Positions 15,751 through 28,500 of a DNA stretch of 64,000 nt are shown piece after piece. Origin of the DNA: Crambe crambe (lineage: Eukaryota; Porifera; Demospongiae; Poecilosclerida; Crambeidae); contig OZ004591.1 in assembly GCA_963924555.1 (NCBI GenBank), positions 4,216,001-4,280,000 on the forward strand, written 5' to 3'. The stretch's first letter is position 1. Each line of letters begins with the position of its first letter. The notes beneath the pieces were generated by a model. That model saw only the letters and a list, made by a program, of their open reading frames with translations. It was not told the DNA's origin and ran no database searches. The translations under genes and the position numbers were made by a program.

Positions 15751-16532
15751 CTACTTTCCGAAATTGCAGACTCCAAAAATCCACCTCCTGTCCCTATAGA
15801 GTGCATGATAATCAATAGTTAAACAAGCTATTTTAACTGATGATAACTACTTACTCTTTATGATTATTGTGGAAGCTGTAGACTCCTGATATGATTTGAC
15901 CATGACCTATTTGAAAATCCATGTCACCATCAAATTTATTTACAAATCCACTATTATAGCAACTCCTGGTGGTAAAACCTGGAGAACCACAACAGTAGAA
16001 GCTCCACCTGCGATCTTCATGATGGTTGCTATGAGAGCTCTCAACTCCTCTGAGATACATATTCTGACCGCACATAAAAAACATAGGTTGATCATAGTAA
16101 TTCACTTCTCGATACCAATGGCAATGCTCATGCGAATGTGATGGTAGGACTGTCTTACACTCCCACCTCCAACGTCTATCTTCATGGTGATTACTGTGAG
16201 TACTGATGACACGGAACATGGCACTTCCTCTACCACACACTTGATGAAGCTGCCGATCGAAACTGTTGTGAAAAAGCTTTTGGTATCGCAACATGGCAGA
16301 AATTTTGTTACGAGAAGATGGGAATTTTTCGGAATCCTCATAATCTGAGAGCTGTGCGGAATCATCCTTATAATCTGACAGCTGTGATAAATCATCCTTA
16401 TTTATATCTGACAGTTGTGCTAAATCATCCGAGAGCTGTGCTGAATCATCTTTATAATCTGCATCAGATGGCAGACACCAGGTGGCAGAAACAAGTGCCA
16501 GAAGCAGCAGACACGGAATTATTCGGAGAGCC
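15751..16532 (-). CDS. Dermatopontin-like secreted matrix protein
   Basis: The exons are complement(15751..15793, 15855..16532), phase-consistent, ending in a normal stop. Exon 2 opens with a hydrophobic signal-peptide core (PCLLLLALVSATWC). An acidic repeat of the type KDDSAQLSD follows, about five units. The dermatopontin region then has three copies of the signature THSNHHEDRRW / SHSNHHEDRRW / SFHNNHKEDRRW, each with nearby cysteines. Dermatopontins bind collagen and proteoglycans in animal extracellular matrix. The start codon is unresolved: exon 2 begins at an acceptor (codon phase 2), and no ATG is visible in the short stretch between the TATA box and the GTAAGA donor near 16,665. Either the first exon lies elsewhere or the start is lost. 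The acidic repeat is probably an unstructured, calcium- or matrix-binding pro-region (inference). Confidence 0.85.
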
Positions 16533-16725
16533 CTGTACAGAAATAAATAAATAAGTAGTCAATTAATAAATAAATAAATAAATAAATAATTAATAAATAG
16601 ATAATTAATGGTATTATTACATGAATAAGGTTGATTATTGTTGTCTTTCTTATCCTAGTTCTTACACGACTGAGACTGGTAAGGACCCTGATGAGCCTAT
16701 GCACTACTTGCACTCGAACCCAGCT

Positions 16726-16734
16726 CTTTTATAG
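16726..16734 (-). promoter_or_regulatory. TATA box of the dermatopontin-like gene
   Basis: CTATAAAAG on the minus strand, about 195 bp upstream of exon 2. A GTAAGA donor near 16,665 downstream would end a short leader exon. It is the clearest TATA-type element near a gene in this window. Confidence 0.55.
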
Positions 16735-16839
16735 TCATTCTGCATCTGGGTCTGAACTGTGCCTAACCCTCCGTGCGCATGCGTAGCACGGTTACGTGAC
16801 GTTGACTCTTCGACTTTGACTTCGACTTTGACGTGTCAG

Positions 16840-18460
16840 TCACAGGCTCACTGTATCACGCACCTGATCTCCAATATGGCGACCTTTGGGGAGCACAAAT
16901 CTAATGTTTAAGAGCTGCATTTTAGTTGCAAACAGCCAGCTACGACATTTCTCTCCATTGACCTTTGAACCCAGATCCCCTAGCAGACTACATGATATTT
17001 CTGCTTCTGACCCTTTAATACATTCTATGGTTCAGTAACAAGTGATAACAAATAGTTGCAATTCCAAGCATGCATGTTTTTTGCGATGCTACAATTGGAA
17101 CCCACAGTGTGCTGTGGCCGGCAGTACTGTAGTCTTTCTCACATAATCTGGCTGTGTACATCCATAGAAAAAAATGGATTCCATGAGTTTTTCTCTTATG
17201 GTATACCTAGTATAATACACAGTCAGTTTGTGATAGGTGCAGTTTTATGAATTAATCTTTTTTTATTTTAGCTACATGATAACACTTTCTTGCTGGGAAG
17301 CTAGCTAGCTATAGCTAAATCTAGTCTATTTTGTATAGCTACCAGCAAATAATCAATCGAGTGTCTCTTCCCCCATATTTGTGCATTGCTCCGAGGCTAC
17401 TATTATTATGAGGTATATGAGTTGTTGTTTTTCTCTAATAAATTACATTGATTACATTGCAAGCAATGAGGTGGGCCAACTAGCCATTAGCTATTAAGGC
17501 CCCCTTGAAGGGAGTAGGTGTAAGAATGAGAGAGAAGAGGGAAGAAAAATAAGACTAATGAGACTGACTAAAACAAGTTTTCTATTGAATTTTATCACGT
17601 AAGCTGAGAGAAATAAGAAGTTTGAAACAAACTTGTTCACAATTTAAAGGTAAAGTTACAATTTACAAGGTAAAGTTTACAAGGTAAAGTTTACTGAACT
17701 CTATAGGAGAACCTAGCTATTTGTAGTTCTGAGATTGAAGTTTGTTCCAATTTTGAAATGATCATGCTTGCTCACAATAGTTGACTGAGTGGCAAATGTA
17801 TCACTTTTCTGGTTCTTTGCTCCACCAATTCAGTTTGTATCCCACCCAAGTGTGTCAGCTATGCAAGCTAGCAGGGTCAAGGCCTATCATCATTCAGCAG
17901 GGGAAAAAATTCATGCAAGGTAGCTCCCATAACCACCATTCTGACACACTAGCTAGCTAATGATCCCTACTGTACTACTTCAGATAGAAATTCCAACTTC
18001 ACTTCCAAAGGTTTTTGTGCCCATTTGTAGGACTCAGATTTCCATGGATGGTTGCCTGCACAAGTTGCATGGATCATTGGACTGAATAAAGCATGTTACG
18101 TACAATAATATGTTTCATTAGCCACACAGTAGCTATAGCCTATAATTATTATACCCTCCACAATTTTCTTTGTAGTCATCAAATATTAGTTTGGCCATAG
18201 CAGCAGTAGTTTCCATGACCATGCTTATGTTGTTTTGTGATTTTACTATCAGTGATGCTGCTTTAATTCTCTCTTACTCAGATAAAATAACATTTGATGT
18301 ATTTTAGGGTGCATTTTAGAAATTTACAAATTGCACTGCACATAAATAATTTGAATGTGTAGCAATAAAATAAATTGCTCAATAATTTTTGACTGCTAGA
18401 ACTTTGTGTCAAATTTGAAAGTATAAAAAAAGTGAACATCATTAGCTAACTAACTATGAA
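16840..18460. other. Non-coding spacer
   Basis: AT-rich sequence with short open frames only (for example 17,056-17,250), none with recognisable similarity or splice support. It contains runs of TAGCTAGC and short tandem copies of ACAAGGTAAAGTTTAC near 17,665-17,695. Confidence 0.5.
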
Positions 18461-18465
18461 GTGTA

Positions 18466-21400
18466 TCATGTGCAGTATTTTGTGGTGAGTGAAGTTGCTA
18501 GACTTGGATTGAATAGTCTCACAGCATCTATGATGGCTTTCCATGTTGGGGGAGGGTCCACCGTTCTCAGCCACATCTTAAGAACCTCAATGAGAGCTGC
18601 TTTGGGTTCCTTTGTCTTGAGTGTATCCAGTTCTCCTGGATCCAGCTGCAACTGAATACCAATGAACTCCCATTCACTGGCCACTGTAGTGTAGAGTTCA
18701 CTTGTGAGGTCTTTGAGAGTTTTTTTTGCAGGAGTAGGTTTTGTGAAGGAATTGATGATGACTGAAAGGTGCATCCAGGAGGTGTGGCCATTGTAACTTG
18801 AGAATCTATTAATGTGAAGATCAGCCATGATCTCATGGGAATCCCCCATGGTACCTCAACATCAAGAACTCCCATAACTATGTTAGTCATAATCATCCCA
18901 GCATTCCAAGTTTTTTATATTAAAGTTTGTGATATTTAGCTATATATACCATGGACTAGCCTTGAATCCAGGCTCTTGTAAAAGTAAGGGGCTGGATATG
19001 AGGCCCTAGGAGTATAGCTCAGTGTTTGTACTTACTAATTCGTTCAGAAGATTGAGCAGTGCTGGCCCCAGTCTATGAAAAGCATAATAATGATTGAGAT
19101 AGGAACTATGATAAAAAAAAAATCTCAACATTCATAGCTACAACTGGTAGCTATGGATCAGTCATAATAAAGAAGACTTACATCAGGTGCTGATGCTACT
19201 GGGGAAATCCCTGGTTGGTTTCCAGATAATGGCAGAGATTGCACTGGAGGCAATACTATAAAAAAAATTACATCGATATCAACTGCAAGTGGATTTTTAT
19301 CTATCTATATATATCTTTATCATGGCATGCCATAGCTATAGTTGACATTACCATGAGATGAAATACACAGTACAAAGTAAGTGTAAGGTTCCTCAGCACC
19401 AAGAAGGTCAATGCTGTATCTCAGATCAGATTTAGTGGATGCCAGACCTCTGTACAGAACTTTCAATTTGCAATATGAAAATTGCTTATGAAGTCGGTAA
19501 GTGTCCACATGAGACTTGAGAATCTGCATGTATATGGTCTAAAGTGACATTTTAATAATGAATTCAAACAATATAAAAATACCTGCAATGATAATAATAA
19601 TAAGTTATTACAAAAGATAATCAAGTTTACTTACAATAGGCACAGTCAAAGGCTGAATTGTCCAACCTCCATCCAAATTAAGTCCATCTTTGGGAATACT
19701 CAACTCTATTTTATTTTCTTTGAACAGGACAGGTTGTTCAAGTACAGTCCTATTGGGAAATTTCTCCAGAAGGTTCTGTGGTGAATCAAAATTGAAACAA
19801 ACAATGTTGAATTCAGACAGATAACTCACTTTAGAATGGATTTCAGTGTCTGGAGTAATACTGAACGTAACTTCCCAATCATTATCAATTTCAGTGAATA
19901 ATAGAAGGTAGCCTTTGTATAAATTGCGAGACTCAGGGCCATAACTCTGTTCCTGATTCACTTGCTCATGTCTTGCTGACCTTCTTGACTTTTTTGTCCT
20001 TGTGACACCATACTTGCTAAAATGTGTCACTTCAATTGTCCCAAATTGACTGTGAATAGGGAAAATCCCATCTTTAAGTGGGCGGAATTGAGAGGGCAGT
20101 TGGTCTTCAGTGCTGATGACGAAGGATAACTCTTCAGCTTCTTCTGGAGTGTCAATGGTGCTGAAGTGCTCAATTTCCACAGTCACTGACCGAGTGAAGG
20201 AGTGAGAGCTGTGAATGGAGTAGATTCCACTCACCAACTCAGCACCATCAGGAAACTGGAACTGGCCAGAGAGAGCTGCCCTGACTCGAACAGAACACTC
20301 TGTGACATCAAGAGGTAAGGCATCCTGGGGTAAGTGGAGCTTGAAGCCATAATCCTTCAAAGTGAAACTGAGAGTTTCTCCTCTGTAAGCAAACGAGGTT
20401 GATCCAATCACGTCCATTCCTCTCACATACTCTAATTGTTATACAAACATGATGGACATAATAATGTGGATTAGCTCTCATATTATCAGCATTTTATATT
20501 TACCATTCACTGAAGCACACATATTGGAAACTGTAGTCCGAGTTGCAATGGAATCAGTGGAAACTGAAGACTGAGTTGCCATGAAATCTGAAGATATAAT
20601 TATTATAACTAACATTGATCTCACAATAGAGTAAGGAATAAGGTGCAATGAATTGATTACAAACTCAGCTATACACACTCTATTTCAGCTTCACATAATT
20701 TCCTTCTTTGTTTCTCTGCTATCCTGTGCTTCCCTGGCATGTTGATCAGAAAATTGGCATAACTTAACCAAAAATAATCAGAGGATATAATTCATAATGA
20801 CACTTTCTAAGAATAATTAAGTATGTTGCCTCTTTGAATACTGATTCAAATATTTGACCAATGAGATATTAATTTCATTCTTATATGGGGTAAGGGTTAT
20901 ACCTGCAGATCTTCTCCTCTCTGCTTCTATAGTAGCCCTCTTCTCTGCTTCTCCTCAGCTGTGTGCATTCTTCTTTCAGCTTCACGTCCTCTCCTCTCTG
21001 CTTCTGTGACTCGTTCTTCAGCTAACCGTGCTCTTTCTTCCACTTCCGCAATCATATTCTCTGCTTCTTTATTAACTCGTTGCTCAGCTGTGTGCATTCT
21101 TCTTTCAGCTTCACGTCCTCTCCTCTCTGCTTCTGTGACTCGTTCTTCAGCTAACCGTGCTCTTTCTTCCACTTCCGCAATCATATTCTCTGCTTCTTTA
21201 GCTTGTTGCTCAGCTGTTTGTGCTCTTTCTGTTTCCCTGGCTATTTGTTCTATAGGTTAACCATATAACAAGTGAATAATGTAGCATCAATGTCAATAGC
21301 AAATCTACAAATATTGGTCAATGAGTATATAACTACTCTCTCTCATTGATAGGAGAAATTAATTGGCCAGCATGAAGCTACATAATTATACAGAAAAATG

Positions 21401-24400
21401 ATTCTACATACAAAGTACTCACCATTTGATATTCTCTCTGCTTCTGTAGCTCTTTCCTCAGCTGTGTGCAGCCTCCTTTCAGTATCACCAGACCTCCTCT
21501 CTGCTTCCCTTGCTCGTTGTTCAGCTTCACGTGCTCTTCTCTCTGCCTCTGTGACTCGATTTAACTCTACAGAGGAAGATGATAATTAGTCACAACAATG
21601 ATGTCTAGGATACTGAGTCCATGCAGCTACCTGTTGATAATCTCCTCTCTGCTTCTGTAGCTCTCTCCTCAGCTATGTGCACTCTCCTTTCAGCTTCACG
21701 CACATGATTGGATTCTATTAGGAGAAATGCAGTAATGAGTTATTAGAGTTATTTAGCTACACCTAACCATACCTGCTGACATTCTCCTCTCAGCTTCCCT
21801 GACTCTTTCTTCAAGATCCCTCACTATTTTATCCCTTCCAACCACATCCACTGGTCTTGCTGCTGCTGCACTCTGAGCCATTTGACTCATCTTCACCATT
21901 TTCTCCCTGATCCTCTCACTTGTCCCTCGCTGGCTGTTGTCAGCTACATCTGTCAGCACCCACTCTCCAGTGAGGGACTGCAACTCTGCAAAACAACAAG
22001 CATTGTGAAAGTGAAACTGCCTCCTATTAGGAGATATAGAAATTTTTGACCATTGAATGATTAATCAGCATGACATGTTGTGTATCATTACATCATTATT
22101 TAACAATGAGCAATTGAATAGTACTATGAGATACTTTCCTTCAATGTTGCTAAAGGAATGCAGATATTCTTCATTCTAGTGATCTGATCTACGAACAACC
22201 TTAATTAGTTTAATTAGCGGTTCAGCAAGTGAGCTGATCATGACTCATTGTGTATTCAGTCAGTGGAAAAGCTGACTCTCAGGTGATATGAATCCATCCA
22301 GACAGTTACATAACTATGTACATGTAGGGAACTGTAATTTTTACCACTAAGCACTTACACTTACTGACAAAATGCTGTACAGTCAATCATGTTTGCCTAT
22401 TGCATTAATGCACATGCTGGACACTACTAATCATGACAGACCACCTGGTGAATTTAGAGTGTAGACCTAGATGAGTCATGAGCTATGTAATAGATAAAGC
22501 ATGTGCGCGAGGTTTCTGGTTGATTTAGTGCACCGTAGCCCGAGGGATGGTGCACTAAAATCAACCAGAAACCGAGTGCGCATGCTTTATCTATTTTAGA
22601 TCCCATTGCGCATGCGCGTAGCTACTGTAGTCCATAGTTACAAACATCAGTACTGTTTGGTTTGCTATAGCTAGCTAATTGTTGTGTCTCCACTTCTTTC
22701 TTGAGTTGTGAAATGGCGGCAAGAATAGTCCACGTACCTGCTGATGCTCCTGTTATAGCTATCTATAAATCGGGGATACTCCCCGAGCACGAAGGATACA
22801 AGTATTTTGTGCCTGCCCAGTCCGAAGATCAAAGAAGGCGGCGTGTGAAACACCAGCTTGCTGTAGACCAGCTAGAATGTTCCTTCTTTTATACTAGCTA
22901 CTCTCAGAAAAGCTTGTTGGGTTTGAAACATGGAATTTTAATGTTATTCATTGCCACGTTGCACGTTTATAATGACATAACGTTTCAAACCCAACAAGCT
23001 TTTCAGAGAGTATAGTAGCCAGCATAAAAGGCAGAACTTCAACGACTTCTTCAAGCTGTCTTGCAGCATTCAGCATAGCCTGGGGATGCAAAAAATTAGT
23101 GCACTCCTACAAAATTAGTGCACTCCTACAGAATTAGTGCACACTTGCTGATTTAATGCACATAGCAACCACATAGAAACGGGATCTAAAAAGAACTAGA
23201 ACTGGTTATAAAGAGTTAAATAAGTACATGTCAAAATTAATATTGCACTTTGTCCTAGTAGTATAATAAAAGGAGCCTCACCAAATCGTAGCACAGTGGT
23301 CATGGACAACTTCTTGAAGTCATTGTCAGTCTTATAATTCTTTGGCCACTCAGGACAACCACCAAACATAACGACCTCTGTCACTCCTGAACTGATAGTA
23401 GAGGCAGCAGCACAATGCCAAAATCTAGACTGAAGTCTTGAAACATGGACCTGCACATCATGCATGTGTTTAAATATACACCTGTACACAACACTTGAAC
23501 AGGACAGCTGAGCTGAGTGGATATCAGCTACAGCAAAGTATGGACACATGTCTATTGTTTGATGGAGCATGTTTGGAATATTCTCATCGTTATGACATAG
23601 TTCAGGTGAGGTAGTATTGAGTTTGTCATTCAGTAAACTACCTCTTTCCACTTCCTTGAGTCTAAATCCAATATCCACACGTCACTTAGTGTCACATTAT
23701 TAGCATCACGTCCCCAAGTCACTAAAAGTTTAGGGTTGTCCCCACCATAGCCCAAACAGACTGCAACATGAGAACTTCTTTCCACTGGACGAAGTACCCC
23801 TTCCTGATGGTCAAGTTTACTCCAGTGCTGCATAAAGGTACACAATAGGGAGAAAAATCTATCAATCAAACAATTGTATGGAGGATAACTATGGTACTTA
23901 TTATTACCAAAAATGGCACGTTTTAATCCTTATTATTCATCCATACATCTCACCATAGTGCTCAAGTCTATGATAAATGCATCGTTGCTCATCCCTATAC
24001 CACTGTGGTAACCCCCAAACAACACTGCATGGTGGCCATCAATCATGGTAAAGGAGAAAGCAGCACAGGGAGGTGGCTTCGTCCCACTAGCAGTAGGGGA
24101 GGACCATGTACCTGCAATGGATTCATAGAAATATCTGTTACATAGTAACTGAGTCTTAAATAGTATGTACAGATCATGAAATAAGTATTACTTCATCATG
24201 TGTAATTGTTACAGAACTATGACACTGATGAAGTTTTAGGACTGCATCTTTATAGTGAGATCTTCCAGAACTAACAGGTATAGAGGGAAGGAGTCAAACT
24301 CTTACAATTGACTTGTTCTGAATATCAACTTTTTTCTGGGTAGTTGCATCATGTGATATCATGGAAGGGCTATATCCTCGTATCCAGGCCTATTTTTTAG

Positions 24401-25387
24401 GCCTGGGTATGAGGCTAGGAAGGGGTATGGAATTTTGCATGAGGATTGTACTGTTACTATGTCATAGTCAGTGAGGTATAGATAAGATGCAATGGAATGT
24501 GATACATTGCAATAGCTAACTAGTTATAAACTGTAATGGATTTGGCATCTATAAAGACAGTCTCCTATAGATAAACAGATTCCTGTCCCAAGCAACCTAC
24601 GTAAGTAAAATATCACCACATGATATGATATGCCTCTTGTTTATATGAGATGATTAGCTGAGGTTCTTGAAGTGGCTGGTGTGACTTAGAACAAGCTGGT
24701 AACATGTATATCCCAGTTAAGAAGTGAATGTGAGATATTAATGACTATGTGGGCACACTCAAGTGATGTCTGCTCCCTGCCTTAAATAGTGTTCTAAACT
24801 TTCCCCCAGTACCTGAAATCTTCAGAATATTTCTATGCACTTGTTGTGTGAGACCACAATAATAATGATGCTCCCTCACCTTTTTTGAGATCAAAGGTGT
24901 GCATCTCATTAGTCCACACCATTCCACCAGCACGACCACTTCTTACAAAGTCTGCTCCTGACTGGGTGAGGCCTGATGGGATACCATACCCACCAAACAA
25001 TACACATTTCTCTCCCCACACAACCATACCACAGTTTGACTTCTTCATTGGACTGTCAGCACTGTGTGGTGCCAATTCCCTCCATGATGATGTCTCAGTG
25101 TTGAACTCATAGAGAGATCCATAACGTGACTGTCCATCCCTCCCTCCATACGTGTAGATGATATGTCCTGAAGATGCACAGGCACCTTCGTAATGACAAG
25201 GGGGAGGGTCTCCTTTTGTAATCTTTCTTGTCCAAGTCTCGAGGTAGGAATCGAAACTCTCAATGGACACTATCTTTTCCCCTCTACTCGTACGAAAATT
25301 TTCAGTACATCCTCCCCACATATAGATCTGTCCATCGACGGAAGAAAAGGAGGGAGCGAATCGAGATGAGGGCTCATAGAGAGCCAT
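18466..25387 (-). CDS. Kelch propeller - coiled coil - ZU5 - UPA-like - death domain protein (paralog 2)
   Basis: The 15-exon model is complement(18466..18761, 19036..19072, 19182..19255, 19352..19523, 19635..20431, 20504..20587, 20695..20733, 20903..21249, 21423..21566, 21631..21714, 21773..21985, 23282..23450, 23642..23827, 23954..24111, 24880..25387), about 1102 aa. Codon phase agrees at every junction except for one missing base near 20,955. Residues 1-340 are Kelch repeats nearly identical to paralogs 1 and 3. Residues about 400-615 are an extended AREAERR coiled coil, including an internal duplication in the exon at 20,903-21,249. A ZU5 domain (about 650-790), a UPA-like region (to about 965) and a C-terminal death domain (about 1018-1100; LDPGELDTL, ALIEVLKMWLR) follow. 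ZU5-UPA-death is the tail of UNC5 and PIDD proteins, so a death-domain scaffold role is likely; the input is unknown. The frame break would truncate the protein before ZU5 unless it is a sequence error. Confidence 0.85.
20950..20962 (-). other. Single-base frame break in paralog 2 coiled coil
   Basis: In the exon at 20,903-21,249 the coiled-coil frame runs to ...MHTAEE and then meets TAG a few codons later. The downstream coiled-coil pattern (AEKRATIEAERR) continues in a shifted frame to a correct splice donor. Exon lengths show that exactly one base is missing. Confidence 0.75.
22487..23187. mobile_element. About 700-bp insertion with a terminal palindrome, absent from paralog 3
   Basis: Paralog 3 reads straight through the matching intron at 35,500 (…CATGAGCTAT then AAATAACTAG…), whereas here about 700 bp intervene between the same flanks. 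The insert begins with a 43-bp-arm palindrome (22,491-22,533 with 22,550-22,593; loop contains GCCCGAGGG). It also holds an inverted pair of a 50-bp sequence containing AAGCTTGTTGGGTTTGAAA (about 22,885 and 22,990) and three tandem copies of ATTAGTGCACTCCTAC. The open frame at 22,701-23,015 has no recognised relative and is likely incidental. Confidence 0.75.
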
Positions 25388-25575
25388 TTCGCACGAGTCC
25401 TGCTGTCACGCGAAATCCGGTCCCCCCGGACCAAAAGTAGCTGCCAAAATCAGTCCCCCCGGACTAAAATTGGCTGCCAAATACCAAATACAGTCCCCCC
25501 AAGCAAATTATGGTCCCCCTCCCGGACCAAAATTGGCAGCAAAAAATGATCCCCCTCCATACTGAAGTAAGTCCC
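25388..25575. repeat. GC-rich alternating repeat upstream of paralog 2
   Basis: Short direct and inverted copies of GGTCCCCCCGGACC and of TTGGC-TGCCAA alternate immediately upstream of the Kelch start codon. Paralogs 1 and 3 do not have this block there, so it probably replaced the ancestral promoter region. It resembles the cluster at 8985-9135. Confidence 0.5.
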
Positions 25576-25597
25576 CCAACTCATCTCAACACAGTAG

Positions 25598-28500
25598 CTA
25601 AGAGTAAAAAAACTTATACAGTATAGGGCATGGCCTCACTATTATTACACATCTATATACATCTACGTTCCACTTCTTCCGATTGTCTATATATGTTCTT
25701 GGAATCTTGACACAACTCGTGTGGTACCATTCTTTACATTGGTAACACTCAACCATCTTGTGTCCATCATCCGGCAGTCTGCATGTGCAGTACACCTTTA
25801 CCACCTCTGTTCTTGCTGGCACAAGCTTCTTCACAGTCCTTTTAATTTTCCCAGGGAATGGCGTTAACAGTTTATTTGACAACCCATCTATCAAATGTTG
25901 CCGCATCATTGCCTGGTCAAATCTGATAGTCGAGGGGTCCTGGCCGTTGCAGATTGCACATGCTGATGCAAGTGCAAAAAGTCCACAATCGTACCCACCT
26001 ACAGGGTTCAAAATAACAGTCTCAAAATGTCTGGTCACCATGGCCTTGCATGCACCGGCTAATTTGAGTGGTCATTTCTAATTTTGCATGGTTGTCATCA
26101 TTAAATCTTAGCAAAGAGATAACTATAGCTCCAAAAAGGGGAATAACTGCAACTGGCCAGCCCAATGGGTCATGCAAGTGCTAAAATGGCCGGCCAATTC
26201 AAACGAATGCACAGAAATTGGCCAGTTGTAATTATGAACCTTTACCTATCTGGTACTGCATGTCCATATACAGAATTGAAATGGACTTGCCACTGTATGC
26301 ATTAAATCAGCCACTATCCTCTTCAATGTGGAGGTAAGCATGAGATTGCTGCTGTCGTAGATCTAGATCGTAGCAGGGTCACAACCAACGGTCGAAATGG
26401 TTATCCAGTGACATCCACCCATATTGATGGTTCCCTGAACATCAAATGTGTGAGTTATTTGTAGGGCAGGATCCTGCAAACCAGAGATATCCAGATGTTG
26501 CTGGTGAAGTAGTTGCAATGCAGCAAACATGATGTTGTCTGTTAGCCAGCTACATGCGGTCAGTAATTTTTTGTCATCCTCAAGCAGTGATGTTATTCCA
26601 ATCTTGACCCATGGTATACTTGGTCTCACCTTCTGTCGTCCACATTCACCGCTTCCTCAGGATCAGGCTTAACGCTTGGCTTATTGGAACAAGTCCTACC
26701 AACACTTCCACAAGGAATTCTATTCAGCTTGCAAGGACATTTTCTTGTTGCACACCTGTTTTTACAGGAACAAGGATTCTGCCAATTCGCTGCACTGCAC
26801 AGCTCAGCTGAAGAGTCCAGGCAAGATTCTTCATCAAAAAAACAAACAAAAAAAACAACAAACAAACAAAGTAATAGTATTGTTATAGTAATAATAAATT
26901 GTGCCTGCTGTATCATGCTCTGATTTAGAATCCGCTTGAATCGGTGTAGACATGACGTGAGTGTACATGACCTGTACTGCCTATAACATAAGAGAACACA
27001 TTTCAATCCTTCTGGGTACAGAACATCCATCGTGTACGAAAGGTGCAGTCTCGGATATCTAAATATATTGTATACCTTCGCTCGACTGGAACGGGAACAA
27101 AACTCGCCAAGTAGAAAGTCCAACACAGCTCCTCAGCACACCTGCGATACAAAACATGAAACCATAATTATGTACTTCCAGAAAATTGCCATACTTAGAT
27201 TTTCACATGGACCCTGTGAAAGATTTCCGCTTAATGAAGTAAGAACCTATAACAGTGCCAACAAAAAAGATATTCTAGTGTTAACTCAGTCCTTACTTTC
27301 CCACATGACATCCTACTCAAAATTGAAAGCACCGCAGAAAACTTTGTTACCAACTCTTCAGGGCTTACTGCTTGTAGCCTTTTCACAATATCCTCATAGA
27401 AATTATCTGATGATTTTACTGGTGTACCGGACAATTGTGGTGAGAAGTTGTCTGCATGATTATGCATAGAATTTTTTTGAGCAACAACTTTATTCATACC
27501 AATGGGCTCAGGGTTTGTCGTCTAGTTGGGAATGATAGCAGAATTGACTCTTCATTATCATCAGTGGATGGCTGCAATGTTAGCATAAAAATAATATTAC
27601 CAGTACAATCAATCAATTTACTATGGTACCATTGGGCTAAGCGTTTGTTGTCTTCTTGGGAAAAGTGAATCCAGTGACTCTTCACTCTCATCAGCGGAGG
27701 GCTACAATAATTTATGCATTGACCAATCTATTGATTTTATCACAGCCTATTGCCACCACTGCATGGACTAACAGTGAGGCGGTTTGCCATAGGGAATCTC
27801 ATGTTTCAGTACAGTATACGTACCTTGTTGCTAGTCGGCATTTTGTATTCCTTTAGGTGAACACCATTGACTCTTGCAACAGTGTTGGCAGGATTGTACA
27901 CATCTTGAAGTCGATACTTAGAATCAAGTTTTCCTCCCTTCCTTTTCTTCTGAGTGAAATCCTTTTTCAGTACTAGAGCTCCTGTCCAAAATATCCGGGG
28001 GTTAGAATGTTTTCTATCATAAGCTTTCTTCTGCCTTTGTTGAGCGAGTATGATGTTCGCTTTAGCCTGCTCCAATAGATCTTGAGTCTTCTTAGTATCA
28101 ACTGTGATGTCATCTAAAGCATTACAATACATTACCTCCATTAATGGTAGAGTTATACGGGACATTAAATTTTACCTTCCTCTGGGCATTGTGATGGCAT
28201 ACCATCAGCATCACAGTCAATATCTATAAGTAAAATTGCCTTTCTTGAAAACATGAGCTCAAACGGTGTGAACTTTGAAGAATCGTGTCCTGCAGTGTTG
28301 TAGGCATACATGCACGTGTCAATATAATCCTCCCATGAGTCCTTCTTCTCGTCAACAAACTTAACCAACATGGTCTGGATTGTTTGATTGTATCGCTCAA
28401 CAAGGCCATTGGCCTGAAATAATAATTACTATTATGTCTATCTATATCACCATAATACAAACCTGAGGATGATATGGGGTGGTCAGACGATAGTCTATGT

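Noticed and set aside
20961..21260. Serine-rich plus-strand frame opposite the coiled coil
   Set aside because: Antisense shadow of the AREAERR coiled-coil exon of paralog 2.
22701..23015. 104-residue plus-strand frame as a gene
   Set aside because: It lies wholly inside a 700-bp insertion, ends in an inverted repeat and has no recognisable relatives or splice support.
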